The notes under the pieces were generated by a model. That model saw only the letters and a program-made list of their open reading frames with translations, was not told the origin of the DNA and did no database searches. A stretch of 64,000 nt of DNA from Pararhizobium sp. GTDB lineage: Bacteria > Pseudomonadota > Alphaproteobacteria > Rhizobiales > Rhizobiaceae. Each line of letters opens with the position of its first letter. The stretch's first letter is position 1. A program made the translations under genes and the position numbers. This document shows, one piece after another, positions 25,115 through 34,248 of this stretch. The DNA is taken from assembly GCA_017794825.1 (NCBI GenBank), contig CP051237.1, positions 4,358,501 through 4,422,500 of the forward strand. Direction: 5' to 3'.

Positions 25115-25965
25115 CCAATCCTTTCATCGAATCCCGCAATGCCTTTTTGGCAGCCAACCCGATTGGGCAGACGTCGTTCGGGCCGCGTCAATGGGGTTCA
25201 ATCCGGGTTGGCGACAGCGGTCCGGCGCTTGTTCTGATTCCAGGCACACTCGGCAAGGCCGAGATTTTCTGGCAGCAGATCGAAGCCTTGAAAGATCGGG
25301 TGCAAATCCTCGCGCTTACCTATCCCGACAGCCATGACATCGAGGAATGGTCCTCCGATCTCGAGATACTCATGGACAACGCCGGCTTCGACCGCGCGCA
25401 CATTCTCGGCTCCTCGCTCGGCGGCTACTTCGTCCAGTATTTCGCGGCGACCAGGCCGCACCGTTGCGAAAGCATTTTCGCCGCCAACACATTGTCGTCG
25501 ACGGAATTCGCCGTTCAGGCGCCGCCCTATGCGCTTGATCTCGCTAACACGCCTATCGAACTCATCCGCAAGGGTTTCTCGGACGGCATGTCCAAATCGG
25601 TTGAGGCCGATCCGTCTCTCGCCCCTCTGATCGGCATGCTGATGGAAGACGTCAATGGCGGAATTCCCGAGCCCAATCTGAGGTCGCGCCTGATGGCGAT
25701 CAAATATGCGCCACCTCTGCCGCGCATCGAATTGCCTGCCGATCGCGTCTGCACGATCGAAGCCTCAGATGATCCGCTTATTCCGCCGCCAATTCGCGAA
25801 GGGGTTCGCGCATTCGCGGGCCCTGCTGTATCCTATCGTTTCCTCAAGGGCGGTCACTTTCCCTATGTCGTGCGTCCGGCGGACTACACCGCCCTTCTTG
25901 AGGAACGGCTGGGCCTTATCGAGGATGGTGCCGTCTGGGGCAAGAGCGAGATGCGCGAACGATGA
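25111..25965 (+). CDS. Alpha/beta-hydrolase
   Basis: 284 residues. The nucleophile elbow is G-S-S-L-G-G-Y and the oxyanion region reads L-I-P-G-T-L-G. The acid is probably in E-A-S-D-D-P-L-I and the His in L-K-G-G-H-F-P-Y, completing a Ser-Asp-His triad. The ATG overlaps the M81 stop, and its own stop overlaps the next ATG, so the three proteins are translationally coupled and probably act on one compound. The best resemblance is to maspardin/ACL4-like or general ester hydrolases; substrate unknown. Confidence 0.8.
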   Translation: MTNPFIESRNAFLAANPIGQTSFGPRQWGSIRVGDSGPALVLIPGTLGKAEIFWQQIEALKDRVQILALTYPDSHDIEEWSSDLEILMDNAGFDRAHILGSSLGGYFVQYFAATRPHRCESIFAANTLSSTEFAVQAPPYALDLANTPIELIRKGFSDGMSKSVEADPSLAPLIGMLMEDVNGGIPEPNLRSRLMAIKYAPPLPRIELPADRVCTIEASDDPLIPPPIREGVRAFAGPAVSYRFLKGGHFPYVVRPADYTALLEERLGLIEDGAVWGKSEMRER

Positions 25966-26954
25966 TAGTTCTGTCGAACGAGGACGTGGACAAGCTGTTT
26001 TCGATGAAGACGGCGATCGACGTCGTCGAAAAAGTCATGATCGATGTCTCCGACGGGAAAGTGAATATTCCGCGCCGGTTCACCGTGGATGTCGGCGCGC
26101 CAAACAGGATGGGCGTCATGCCGGGCGCCATGCTGACGGAGGGCGAAGGCGGCAAGCGGTATTTCGGAATGAAGATGCTCAGTCTTTACCCGGAAAATCC
26201 CAAATACGGATATTCGTCGCATCAGGGCGCTATGGTGTTGTTCGACAGCGAGTATGGAAGCGCCATCGCCATGATGAACGCCGATCTTCTGACCGCTGTG
26301 CGTACGGCCGCGGCAAGCGCGGTCGCCACCCGCGCCCTGGCGAGGGAGAAGGTCTCGGTTCTGGCGATTATCGGAACCGGAGAGCAGGCCGATCACCATA
26401 TCGACGCGATGCTGGCCGTCCGCAATTTTGATGTTGTTCACATCGCCGGTCGCGATTTTGGCAAAGCCGAAGCGCTCGCGCATCGCGCAAGTCTGCGGCA
26501 CTCGAACGCCTCATTCGTTCCGGGTTCCGATTTCGAAAGGGCAATCGGCGAAGCCGATGTGGTGTGCACGGTCACCGCGGCGGCGGAGCCATTCATTGCA
26601 ACCGACTGGGTCAAGCCGTCGACGCATCTCAATATTGTCGGCTCATCGATCCCTTCCATGCGCGAAATCCATCCGGAACTCGTCGCCCGTTCGGCGCTGT
26701 TCGTGGACTATCGGGATTCGACGCTGACGGCGGCTGGCGAAGTGATGGAAGCAATCGAGAAAGGGCTGATCAGGCAAGACCATATTCGCGGCGAGATCGG
26801 AGAAGTCCTCTCCGGAAAGGTCAAGGGCCGGCGTTCTGATCGGGAAATCACCCTCTACAGGTCGCTCGGGATCGTCGCGCAGGATCTTGCGGCCGCCGCA
26901 TGGATCTATGATCAGGCTTCGTCTTCCGGCATCGGCGTAAAAGTAACGCTCTGA
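25962..26954 (+). CDS. Ornithine cyclodeaminase/mu-crystallin family protein
   Basis: 330 residues with the family N-terminal fold (L-S-N-E-D-V-D-K-L-F-S-M-K-T-A-I-D-V-V-E), the substrate-lysine region G-M-K-M-L-S-L-Y-P, and a Rossmann part with I-G-T-G-E-Q-A-D-H-H and A-G-R. Family members deaminate ornithine or, more often, reduce ketimines or dehydrogenate alanine and cyclic imino acids with NAD(P)H. After DadA-like oxidation to an imine, a ketimine reductase step would be logical. It is the last gene of the cluster; 137 bases separate it from the aminobenzoate operon. Confidence 0.88.
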   Translation: MIVLSNEDVDKLFSMKTAIDVVEKVMIDVSDGKVNIPRRFTVDVGAPNRMGVMPGAMLTEGEGGKRYFGMKMLSLYPENPKYGYSSHQGAMVLFDSEYGSAIAMMNADLLTAVRTAAASAVATRALAREKVSVLAIIGTGEQADHHIDAMLAVRNFDVVHIAGRDFGKAEALAHRASLRHSNASFVPGSDFERAIGEADVVCTVTAAAEPFIATDWVKPSTHLNIVGSSIPSMREIHPELVARSALFVDYRDSTLTAAGEVMEAIEKGLIRQDHIRGEIGEVLSGKVKGRRSDREITLYRSLGIVAQDLAAAAWIYDQASSSGIGVKVTL

Positions 26955-26997
26955 TACCGGCGCCGTGTTGAACGCTATATTCATGCAGCCTAAAAAT

Positions 26998-27011
26998 TTT
27001 AAGCTTGAAAT
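26998..27011 (+). promoter_or_regulatory. MarR-type palindrome ahead of the aminobenzoate operon
   Basis: TTTTAAGCTTGAAA is a 14-base palindrome with one mismatched pair, centred on AAGCTT and set in the AT-rich stretch CTAAAAATTTTAAG. It lies about 80 bases ahead of the monooxygenase/reductase start. MarR repressors bind such sites, and a MarR gene is the third gene of this operon, so autoregulation by the pathway substrate or its CoA ester is likely. Confidence 0.6.
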
Positions 27012-27091
27012 AAATTCGGATCGGTGGCAGCCTGTCCTCTCTGAACAAGAGCTGTCCCACGGGAACAGCCAATCGGACGGGGAAGGGCTGA

Positions 27092-29377
27092 ATGCGCATT
27101 GCATGTCTTGGAGGAGGACCGGCTGGCCTTTATTTCGCGATCAGCATGAAGCTGCGCGATCCCGGCCACGAGATCGTCGTCATCGAACGGAATCGTCCCG
27201 ACGACACCTTCGGATGGGGCGTCGTGCTCTCCGACGAGACCCTCGACAATCTTGAGGCAAATGACGCCGTCAGCGCAGCGGAGATTCGCAAGCATTTCGC
27301 CTATTGGGACGATATCGCCGTACACTACCGCGGAGTCCGTGAGCTCTCCACGGGACACGGATTTTGCGGCATCGGCCGCAAGAAGCTGCTTCTCATCCTG
27401 CAGGATCGGGCGCGTGAACTGGGCATAGAGTTGCGCTTCGAAACCGAAGTGGACGACGTCGACCGGCTGGCGGCCGAGTATGACCTCGTCGTGGCGTCGG
27501 ACGGTTTGAATTCCAGGATGCGCAGCCGCTACGAGGCCGCCTTCAAGCCGGATATCGATGTGCGTGAGTGCAAGTTCGTCTGGCTCGGCACGCATCAGAA
27601 ATTCGACGACGCCTTTACCTTTATCTTCGAGGAAACCGAGCATGGCTGGGTCTGGGCGCATGCCTACCAGTTCGATGACGACACTGCGACCTTCATTGTT
27701 GAGTGTCGCGAGGACACCTGGGAGAAATTCGGTTTCGGCGCCATGACGAAGGAAGAGTCCATCGCTGTTTGCGAACGGATCTTCGCGAACTATCTCGGCG
27801 GCCACAGCCTCATGTCGAACGCCAATCACGTGCGTGGTTCGGCCTGGATCAACTTTCCGCGCGTGCTGTGCGAACGCTGGTCGCACGAAAACGTCGTGCT
27901 TCTGGGCGACGCTGCGGCGACAGCCCATTTCTCGATTGGCTCGGGCAGCAAGCTCGCCATGGAGAGCGCCATTGCGCTTGCCGGCTATCTCGACAGCGAA
28001 CAATCGATGCAGACGGCGTTCGACCGTTATGAAGACGAGCGTCGCGTCGAGGTGTTGCGGCTCCAGTCGGCGGCGCGCAACTCCACCGAATGGTTCGAGA
28101 ATGTTGAGCGCTACCTGCATCTTGATCCGGTGCAGTTCAACTACTCGCTGCTGACGCGCTCGCAGCGGATCAGCCACGAGAACCTGCGCATGCGTGATCC
28201 CGAATGGATGCGTCGCGCAGAGGACTGGTTTCAGAAACAGGCGGGGGGACACGGCCATCGGCCGCCCATGTTCGCACCCTATCGCCTGCGTGATATGACG
28301 CTGAAAAACCGCGTCGTGGTCTCGCCGATGGCGCAATACAAGGCCGTCGACGGCTGTCCGACAGACTGGCATCTGGTCCATTACGGAGAACGGGCAAAGG
28401 GCGGAGCGGGCCTCGTCTATACCGAGATGACCTGCGTCAGTCCTGAAGGTCGCATCACGCCCGGTTGTCCCGGCCTCTATGCCCCGGAACATGAAGCGAT
28501 GTGGAAGCGCATCGTCGATTTCGCGCATGCCGAGACCGATGCGAAGGTCTGCATTCAGCTTGGTCACTCCGGCGCGAAAGGCTCGACCCAGCTTGGCTGG
28601 GAGGAAATCGACGCGCCGTTGCTCGACGGCAACTGGGACCTCATGGCGCCGTCGGATGTCGCCTGGTCCGAACGCAACCAGACGCCGAAGCCAATGAGCA
28701 GGGCGGATATGGACACGGTGCGCGACCAGTTTGTCGCCTCCGCCGAAATGGCGCAGCGTTGCGGGTTCGATATGCTGGAGATCCATGCCGCGCACGGCTA
28801 TCTCCTGTCGGAATTCATAACCCCGCTCACCAACAGGCGCGACGATGAGTACGGCGGCAGCCTTGAAAACCGCATGCGCTATCCGCTGGAAGTGTATCGC
28901 GCCATTCGCGCCGTCTGGCCGGAAGAAAAGCCGGTTTCTGTGCGCATATCCGCCAACGACTGGGTCGGCGAAGGCGGCGTCACGCCCGACGAGGCGGTCG
29001 AGATCGCGCGCATGCTCGACGAAGCCGGCGTGGACATCTGCGACGTATCGGCCGGGCAGACGTCGATCCTGGCGAAACCGGTCTACGGCCGCATGTTCCA
29101 GACGCCGTTCTCCGACCGCATCCGCAACGAAGCCGGAATGGCGACCATGGCCGTCGGCAATATCTATGAACCCGATCATGTCAATTCGATCCTGATGGCA
29201 GGTCGCGCAGACCTTGTCTGTCTTGCCCGGCCGCATCTGGCCGATCCATACTGGACCCTGCATGCCGCCGTCGCGCTGAAGGACAGCGAGACGGCGTGGC
29301 CGTCGCCCTATCTTGCCGGCCGCGACCAGATGGCGCGTCTTGCCGAGCGCGGCGAGACCCTGACACTGAAGGTGTAA
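27092..29377 (+). CDS. 2-Aminobenzoyl-CoA monooxygenase/reductase (fused flavoprotein)
   Basis: 761 residues made of two flavin modules. Residues 1-about 385 are a PHBH-type monooxygenase (G-G-G-P-A-G-L-Y-F at 8, G-D-A-A-A-T-A-H-F-S-I-G-S-G near 270). From about 390 on is an Old Yellow Enzyme TIM barrel (N-R-V-V-V-S-P-M-A-Q-Y, H-A-A-H-G-Y-L-L-S-E-F). This architecture is known from ACMR of Azoarcus evansii, which hydroxylates and then reduces 2-aminobenzoyl-CoA, destroying aromaticity without ring cleavage. Salicylyl-CoA 5-hydroxylase shares the first module only. The CoA ligase and beta-oxidation genes that follow strongly support ACMR. Confidence 0.92.
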   Translation: MRIACLGGGPAGLYFAISMKLRDPGHEIVVIERNRPDDTFGWGVVLSDETLDNLEANDAVSAAEIRKHFAYWDDIAVHYRGVRELSTGHGFCGIGRKKLLLILQDRARELGIELRFETEVDDVDRLAAEYDLVVASDGLNSRMRSRYEAAFKPDIDVRECKFVWLGTHQKFDDAFTFIFEETEHGWVWAHAYQFDDDTATFIVECREDTWEKFGFGAMTKEESIAVCERIFANYLGGHSLMSNANHVRGSAWINFPRVLCERWSHENVVLLGDAAATAHFSIGSGSKLAMESAIALAGYLDSEQSMQTAFDRYEDERRVEVLRLQSAARNSTEWFENVERYLHLDPVQFNYSLLTRSQRISHENLRMRDPEWMRRAEDWFQKQAGGHGHRPPMFAPYRLRDMTLKNRVVVSPMAQYKAVDGCPTDWHLVHYGERAKGGAGLVYTEMTCVSPEGRITPGCPGLYAPEHEAMWKRIVDFAHAETDAKVCIQLGHSGAKGSTQLGWEEIDAPLLDGNWDLMAPSDVAWSERNQTPKPMSRADMDTVRDQFVASAEMAQRCGFDMLEIHAAHGYLLSEFITPLTNRRDDEYGGSLENRMRYPLEVYRAIRAVWPEEKPVSVRISANDWVGEGGVTPDEAVEIARMLDEAGVDICDVSAGQTSILAKPVYGRMFQTPFSDRIRNEAGMATMAVGNIYEPDHVNSILMAGRADLVCLARPHLADPYWTLHAAVALKDSETAWPSPYLAGRDQMARLAERGETLTLKV

Positions 29378-29379
29378 CC

Positions 29380-30141
29380 ATGAGCGATCTTTCCGGAAAA
29401 CATGCATTGGTGACAGGCGGCGGCACAGGCGTCGGCGCCGCGGTGGCCCTGGCGCTTGCCGAAGCAGGCGCGCGCGTCACCATCAGCGGCCGCCGCAAGG
29501 AGGCTTTGAGGGAGGTCGCCGAACAGACAGCGCTGATCTCAACAGTCGAGTGCGATGTCACCGATTCGGCGTCCGTCGACGCCGCCTTTGCGAAAATGCG
29601 CGACCATTCCGGCCCCGCCGACATCGTCGTGGCCAATGCTGGCGCGGCTGAAAGCCATCCATTCGCGAAGCTGGATCTCGATGCCTGGAAACGGATGATC
29701 GACGTCAACCTCACCGGCGTGTTCCTGACGCTGAAGGCGGCGCTGCCGGACATGCAGGAGAAAGGCTGGGGCCGCATGATTCCGATGGCTTCGGTCGCCG
29801 GCCTGCGGGGCTCCGCCTACACTGCGGCCTATACGGCCTCAAAACATGGCGTCATCGGCCTGACCAAATCGATGTCGATCGAGCTCGCAAAGTCGGGGAT
29901 CACCGTCAACGCAATCTGTCCCGGCTATACGGAAACGCCGATGCTGGAGCGCACTCTGTCCAATATTCGCGAAAAGACAGGCATGAGCCGGGAAGAGGCG
30001 GCCAACGCCATACTCAAAGGCACGGCGTCGGGCCGCTTCATCCAGCCGGCGGAAGTGGCTCAGACCGTGTTGTGGCTGTGCGGGCCCAATTCGGATTCGG
30101 TAAACGGCCAGGCCATCGTGCTTTCCGGCGGCGCCATATGA
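29380..30141 (+). CDS. SDR-family 3-hydroxyacyl-CoA dehydrogenase (aminobenzoate pathway)
   Basis: 253 residues, classical short-chain dehydrogenase. T-G-G-G-T-G-V-G binds NAD near residue 12, N-A-G at about 86 and the catalytic Y-x-x-x-K is in A-Y-T-A-S-K. It ends in the C-terminal G-x-I-V-L-S-G-G. The likely role is oxidising the 3-hydroxyacyl-CoA formed after ring reduction and hydration. It starts two bases after the monooxygenase stop and overlaps the MarR gene by ATGA. FabG-like homologues with other substrates cannot be excluded by sequence. Confidence 0.87.
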   Translation: MSDLSGKHALVTGGGTGVGAAVALALAEAGARVTISGRRKEALREVAEQTALISTVECDVTDSASVDAAFAKMRDHSGPADIVVANAGAAESHPFAKLDLDAWKRMIDVNLTGVFLTLKAALPDMQEKGWGRMIPMASVAGLRGSAYTAAYTASKHGVIGLTKSMSIELAKSGITVNAICPGYTETPMLERTLSNIREKTGMSREEAANAILKGTASGRFIQPAEVAQTVLWLCGPNSDSVNGQAIVLSGGAI

Positions 30142-30614
30142 GCCTGGAATTGAAGCAGGCTCCGGTCGGGGACGCTGATGCGAAGCAGAGGCTGCGCATC
30201 TGGATTCGCCTGCTGAAACTGTCGCGGCGCATCGAGAGCGAAATTCGCGAGCGATTGCGTGTGGAGTTCTCGACCACACTGCCGCGGTTCGACGTTCTTG
30301 CCGCGCTTTATCGCAAGGGGGAGGGCATGAAGATGTCCGAACTCTCCCAGGCGCTGATGGTGTCGAACGGCAACGTGACCGGCATTATCGAGCGGCTCGT
30401 TCAGGACGGCCAGGTTGTGCGGATGCCGGTCGAAGGCGACCGGCGCGCCATGCAGGTCAGATTGACCGAGGCCGGACGGGAGGCCTTCGCCAGGATGGCC
30501 GAGGTTCATGAAGGCTGGGTCAATTCCATGCTGGGCTCGCTCGATGATGAGGACGCGGCGCGCCTGCTTGCCCTGCTGGGGAATGTTTCGATCAACGGGA
30601 GAAAGGTCAAATGA
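30138..30614 (+). CDS. MarR-family regulator of the aminobenzoate operon
   Basis: 158 residues with a winged helix-turn-helix: L-P-R-F-D-V-L-A-A-L-Y, M-S-E-L-S-Q-A-L-M-V-S-N-G-N-V-T-G-I-I-E-R-L recognition helix, and the wing D-R-R-A-M-Q-V-R-L-T. Being encoded inside the operon it controls (third gene, ATGA-coupled both sides) points to autoregulated repression relieved by 2-aminobenzoate or its CoA ester, as in other aryl-CoA pathways. The palindrome at 26998 is its probable site. Confidence 0.88.
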   Translation: MSLELKQAPVGDADAKQRLRIWIRLLKLSRRIESEIRERLRVEFSTTLPRFDVLAALYRKGEGMKMSELSQALMVSNGNVTGIIERLVQDGQVVRMPVEGDRRAMQVRLTEAGREAFARMAEVHEGWVNSMLGSLDDEDAARLLALLGNVSINGRKVK

Positions 30615-31423
30615 CATCGATGGCTTCGTTCGCGCCCGAGCATTTCAACTGGAGGATGGACGGAACGGTCGCCATCATCACGCTGGACAGGCCGGATCGC
30701 AAGAATCCCCTGACCTTCGACAGCTACGCCGAACTGCGCGACTGTTTTCGAGCGCTCGTCTATGCGGATGATGTCGACGCCGTCGTCTTTGGCTCGAATG
30801 GCGGTAATTTCTGTTCGGGCGGCGATGTTCACGACATTATCGGTCCGCTGATTTCGATGAGCATGAAGGAGCTTCTGGCCTTCACCCGGATGACCGGCGA
30901 TCTCGTCAAGGCGATGATCGGATGCGGCAAACCGGTCATCGCCGCCGTGGACGGCGTGTGCGTTGGCGCGGGCGCGATCATCGCGATGTCCTCAGACATG
31001 CGGCTGGCTTCGCCGGAGGCGAAAACGGCGTTTCTCTTTACCCGTGTCGGGCTTGCTGGCTGCGACATGGGCGCCTGCGCGATCCTGCCGCGCATCATCG
31101 GCCAGGGACGAGCCTCGGAACTGCTCTATACCGGTCGTGCGATGTCGGCGGAAGAAGGCGAACGTTGGGGTTTCTTCAATCGTGTCGTGGAGGCCGGCGA
31201 ACTGGAAGCCGAAGCAGTGACGCTTGCGAAGAAACTCGCAGCCGGGCCGACCTTCGGTCACATGATGACAAAGACCATGCTGAAGCAGGAATGGTCGATG
31301 TCGATCGACGAGGCGATCGAGGCGGAAGCGCAGGCCCAGGCGATCTGCATGCAGACCGCCGATTTCAAGCGGGCCTACGACGCCTTCGTCGCCAAGGAAA
31401 AACCGGTCTTCGAGGGCGACTGA
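30611..31423 (+). CDS. Enoyl-CoA hydratase/isomerase (aminobenzoate pathway)
   Basis: 270 residues, crotonase fold. T-L-D-R-P-D-R-K-N-P-L-T-F near the start, oxyanion-hole segments G-N-F-C-S-G-G-D-V and A-V-D-G-V-C-V-G-A-G-A, and a C-terminal A-Y-x-A-F-V-x-K-x-x-P-x-F helix. It would hydrate an unsaturated alicyclic CoA ester made from 2-aminobenzoyl-CoA; a ring-opening hydrolase role is possible because crotonases do that in related pathways. ATGA overlap with the MarR gene. Confidence 0.87.
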   Translation: MTSMASFAPEHFNWRMDGTVAIITLDRPDRKNPLTFDSYAELRDCFRALVYADDVDAVVFGSNGGNFCSGGDVHDIIGPLISMSMKELLAFTRMTGDLVKAMIGCGKPVIAAVDGVCVGAGAIIAMSSDMRLASPEAKTAFLFTRVGLAGCDMGACAILPRIIGQGRASELLYTGRAMSAEEGERWGFFNRVVEAGELEAEAVTLAKKLAAGPTFGHMMTKTMLKQEWSMSIDEAIEAEAQAQAICMQTADFKRAYDAFVAKEKPVFEGD

Positions 31424-32595
31424 TGGCCGATCGCAGCTTCCTCGATTGGCCCTTCTTCGAAAGCCGTCATGCGGCGTTTCATGACGAACTCGATCAATGG
31501 GCCGCCAACGCGCTCATCACGATCGATCATGCCGACACGGATGCGGCCTGCCGCGGCCTCGTGAGGCTGATTGGCGACGCCGGTTTTCTCAAACACACGG
31601 CGATCGATCCGGATGATGAGAATTCCGTCATCGATGTGCGCACAATCTGCCTGATGCGCGAAATCATGGCGCGTCATGATGGTCTGGCCGATTTCGTCGT
31701 CGCCATGCAGGGGCTCGGGACCGGCGCGATATCGCTGTTTGGAACCGATGCGCAGAAACGCGCCTGGCTGCCGCTCACGCGCGCCGGCCAGGCGATCTCC
31801 GCCTTTGCGCTGTCCGAACCGAGATCCGGGTCCGACGTCGCCAATCTCGAGCTTTCGGCAGTCAGGGACGGCGACGACTATGTTCTGAACGGCGAAAAGA
31901 CCTGGATATCAAACGGCGGCATCGCGGACGTCTACACGGTATTCGCGCGCACCGGCGAGGGCGAAGGCGCCCGCGGCGTGAGCGCCTTTGTGGTTCCCGC
32001 CGACACGCCGGGTCTGAACATCGCCGAACGCCTGGAAGTGATTGCGCCGCATCCGCTGGCGCGTCTGGAGTTCGCCGATTGCCGCTTGCCGGCGTCTGCA
32101 ATGATCGGCAAGCCGGGCGAAGGTTTCCGCATCGCCATGTCCGTGCTGGATGTCTTTCGCTCCACTGTCGGCGCCGCCGCGCTCGGCTTCGCCAGGCGGG
32201 CGCTTGACGAGACGTTGGCGCGCGCCGCAAACCGCGAGCTTTTCGGCGCGCCGCTCGCCGAACTGCAGATGGTGCAGGGGCATATCGCCGACATGGCCCT
32301 GGATATCGACGCCGCGGCGCTGCTTGTCTACCGCGCCGCCTGGACGCGCGACAGTGGCGCGCCGCGCATCACGCGCGAAGCAGCGATGGCAAAGCTCTAC
32401 GCCACGGACGGGGCGCAGTCGGTCATCGACAAGGCCGTGCAGATCCATGGCGGCGACGGCGTGCGCAAGGGGCATATTACCGAGAGTCTCTATCGTGAGA
32501 TACGGGCGCTTCGAATCTATGAAGGCGCGTCCGACGTCCAGAAAGTCATCATTGCCCGTCAGGCGCTTCAATCCGCCACAGGAGCTGCATCATGA
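31423..32595 (+). CDS. Acyl-CoA dehydrogenase (aminobenzoate pathway)
   Basis: 390 residues with the full acyl-CoA dehydrogenase fold: the FAD segment F-A-L-S-E-P-R-S-G-S-D, W-I-S-N-G-G-I-A-D, and the catalytic Glu in R-I-Y-E-G-A-S-D-V-Q-K near the C-terminus. It would desaturate an alicyclic or pimelyl-type CoA intermediate. The A of its ATG is the last base of the hydratase TGA, showing tight coupling. Electron acceptor (ETF) genes are not in the window. Confidence 0.9.
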   Translation: MADRSFLDWPFFESRHAAFHDELDQWAANALITIDHADTDAACRGLVRLIGDAGFLKHTAIDPDDENSVIDVRTICLMREIMARHDGLADFVVAMQGLGTGAISLFGTDAQKRAWLPLTRAGQAISAFALSEPRSGSDVANLELSAVRDGDDYVLNGEKTWISNGGIADVYTVFARTGEGEGARGVSAFVVPADTPGLNIAERLEVIAPHPLARLEFADCRLPASAMIGKPGEGFRIAMSVLDVFRSTVGAAALGFARRALDETLARAANRELFGAPLAELQMVQGHIADMALDIDAAALLVYRAAWTRDSGAPRITREAAMAKLYATDGAQSVIDKAVQIHGGDGVRKGHITESLYREIRALRIYEGASDVQKVIIARQALQSATGAAS

Positions 32596-34226
32596 GCGAC
32601 ATTCAACTCGGTCCCTCTGCGCATCTGGACACGTTCGCCAGGGACAATCTGCCGCCGTTCGATCAGTGGCCGGACCTGCTTCTCGACGATTTTCCCTATC
32701 CCGAATACCTGAACGCTGGCGTCGAGATGACCGATCGCATGGTCGAGCAGGGGTTCGGCGATCACACCGCCCTCATCGGAAACGGCCGTCGACGGACCTA
32801 CAAGGAGCTCGCCGACTGGACCAACCGCATCGCCCATGCGCTGGTCGAGGATTACGGCGTCAAGCCGGGCAACCGGGTTCTGATCCGCTCGGCGAACAAT
32901 CCGGCGATGGTCGCCTGCTGGCTTGCGGCGACCAAGGCAGGTGCCGTCGTGGTCAACACCATGCCGATGCTGCGGGCGGCCGAGCTTGGTAAGATCATCG
33001 ACAAGGCCGAGATCGGACTGGCGCTCTGCGATACACGCTTGATGGACGAACTCGTGCTGTGCGCAAAGGACAGCAAGCACCTCGCCAAGGTCGTGGGTTT
33101 TGACGGCACCGCCAATCACGACGCCGAGCTTGACCGCATCGCGCTCAACAAGCCGGTGCGTTTCCAGGCGGTGAAAACCGGCCGGGACGACGTCGCGCTG
33201 CTTGGCTTCACATCCGGCACGACCGGCGAGCCAAAGGCGACCATGCATTTCCACCGCGACCTGCTGATCATCGCCGACGGCTATGCGAAAGAGGTGCTGG
33301 GCGTCACATCGGACGATGTCTTTGTCGGCTCTCCACCGCTCGCCTTCACCTTCGGCCTCGGCGGTCTGGCGATCTTTCCCCTGCGTTTTGGAGCGGCTGC
33401 GACGTTGCTGGAATCCGCTACGCCTCCGAACATGATCGAGATCATCCAGACCTACAAGGCGACGATCTGCTTTACCGCGCCCACCGCCTATCGGGCGATG
33501 CTCGCCGCCATGGAGGAGGGCGCCGACCTGTCGTCGCTGCGCTGCGCGGTTTCGGCCGGCGAGACGCTGCCGCCGCCAGTCTACGAGGCGTGGATGAGCA
33601 AGACCGGCAAGCCGCTTCTGGACGGCATCGGCGCGACGGAAATGCTGCATATCTTCATTTCCAATCGTCTCGGTCATTCGATGGCGGGGTCCACCGGATG
33701 GCCTGTCACCGGTTATCAGGCGAAAATCGTCGACGACGACATGAACGAGGCGCCGCGTGGCGCGCCCGGACGTCTCGCAGTGCGCGGACCCACCGGTTGC
33801 CGGTATCTCGCCGACAAGCGCCAGACCGAATATGTGCGGGACGGCTGGAACCTGACAGGCGACTCCTTCATGCAGGACGAAGAGGGAATGTTTCATTTTC
33901 TCGCGCGATCCGATGACATGATCATTTCGTCCGGCTACAACATAGCCGGGCCGGAAGTGGAGGCGGCTCTGCTGGCGCATGTCGATGTCGCCGAATGCGG
34001 CGTGATCGGCGTTCCCGACGAGGAGCGCGGGCAGATCGTCGAAGCACATATCGTTCTGGTGGAGGGGGTACTGGAAAACCAAGACACAGCCAAGCGGCTG
34101 CAGGATCATGTGAAAGCGACGATCGCGCCTTACAAGTATCCGCGCTCCATCCGTTTCATAAAGGAATTGCCGAAAACGCAAACCGGCAAGATTCAGCGTT
34201 TCCGCCTGAAAGACACCAACGCATAG
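32592..34226 (+). CDS. 2-Aminobenzoate (benzoate-type) CoA ligase
   Basis: 544 residues of the adenylate-forming family. L-G-F-T-S-G-T-T-G-E-P-K near residue 205 is the P-loop, G-A-T-E-M core follows, then the hinge Y-V-R-D-G-W-N-L-T-G-D and the catalytic Lys in T-Q-T-G-K-I-Q-R. The N-terminal S-A-H-L-D-T-F-A-R-D-N-L-P-P matches 2-aminobenzoate/benzoate ligases. It activates the aromatic acid to its CoA thioester, the first step before the fused monooxygenase/reductase. Benzoate is an alternative substrate; context favours 2-aminobenzoate. Confidence 0.9.
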   Translation: MSDIQLGPSAHLDTFARDNLPPFDQWPDLLLDDFPYPEYLNAGVEMTDRMVEQGFGDHTALIGNGRRRTYKELADWTNRIAHALVEDYGVKPGNRVLIRSANNPAMVACWLAATKAGAVVVNTMPMLRAAELGKIIDKAEIGLALCDTRLMDELVLCAKDSKHLAKVVGFDGTANHDAELDRIALNKPVRFQAVKTGRDDVALLGFTSGTTGEPKATMHFHRDLLIIADGYAKEVLGVTSDDVFVGSPPLAFTFGLGGLAIFPLRFGAAATLLESATPPNMIEIIQTYKATICFTAPTAYRAMLAAMEEGADLSSLRCAVSAGETLPPPVYEAWMSKTGKPLLDGIGATEMLHIFISNRLGHSMAGSTGWPVTGYQAKIVDDDMNEAPRGAPGRLAVRGPTGCRYLADKRQTEYVRDGWNLTGDSFMQDEEGMFHFLARSDDMIISSGYNIAGPEVEAALLAHVDVAECGVIGVPDEERGQIVEAHIVLVEGVLENQDTAKRLQDHVKATIAPYKYPRSIRFIKELPKTQTGKIQRFRLKDTNA

Positions 34227-34248
34227 CCAGAAAATGAGAGGAACTGTC

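Noticed and set aside
26999..29407. Open frame of about 800 codons on the minus strand opposite the monooxygenase/reductase gene
   Set aside because: It is an antisense shadow of a high-GC gene: Arg/Gly/His-rich, no family motif, and the plus-strand product has clear FAD and OYE motifs.
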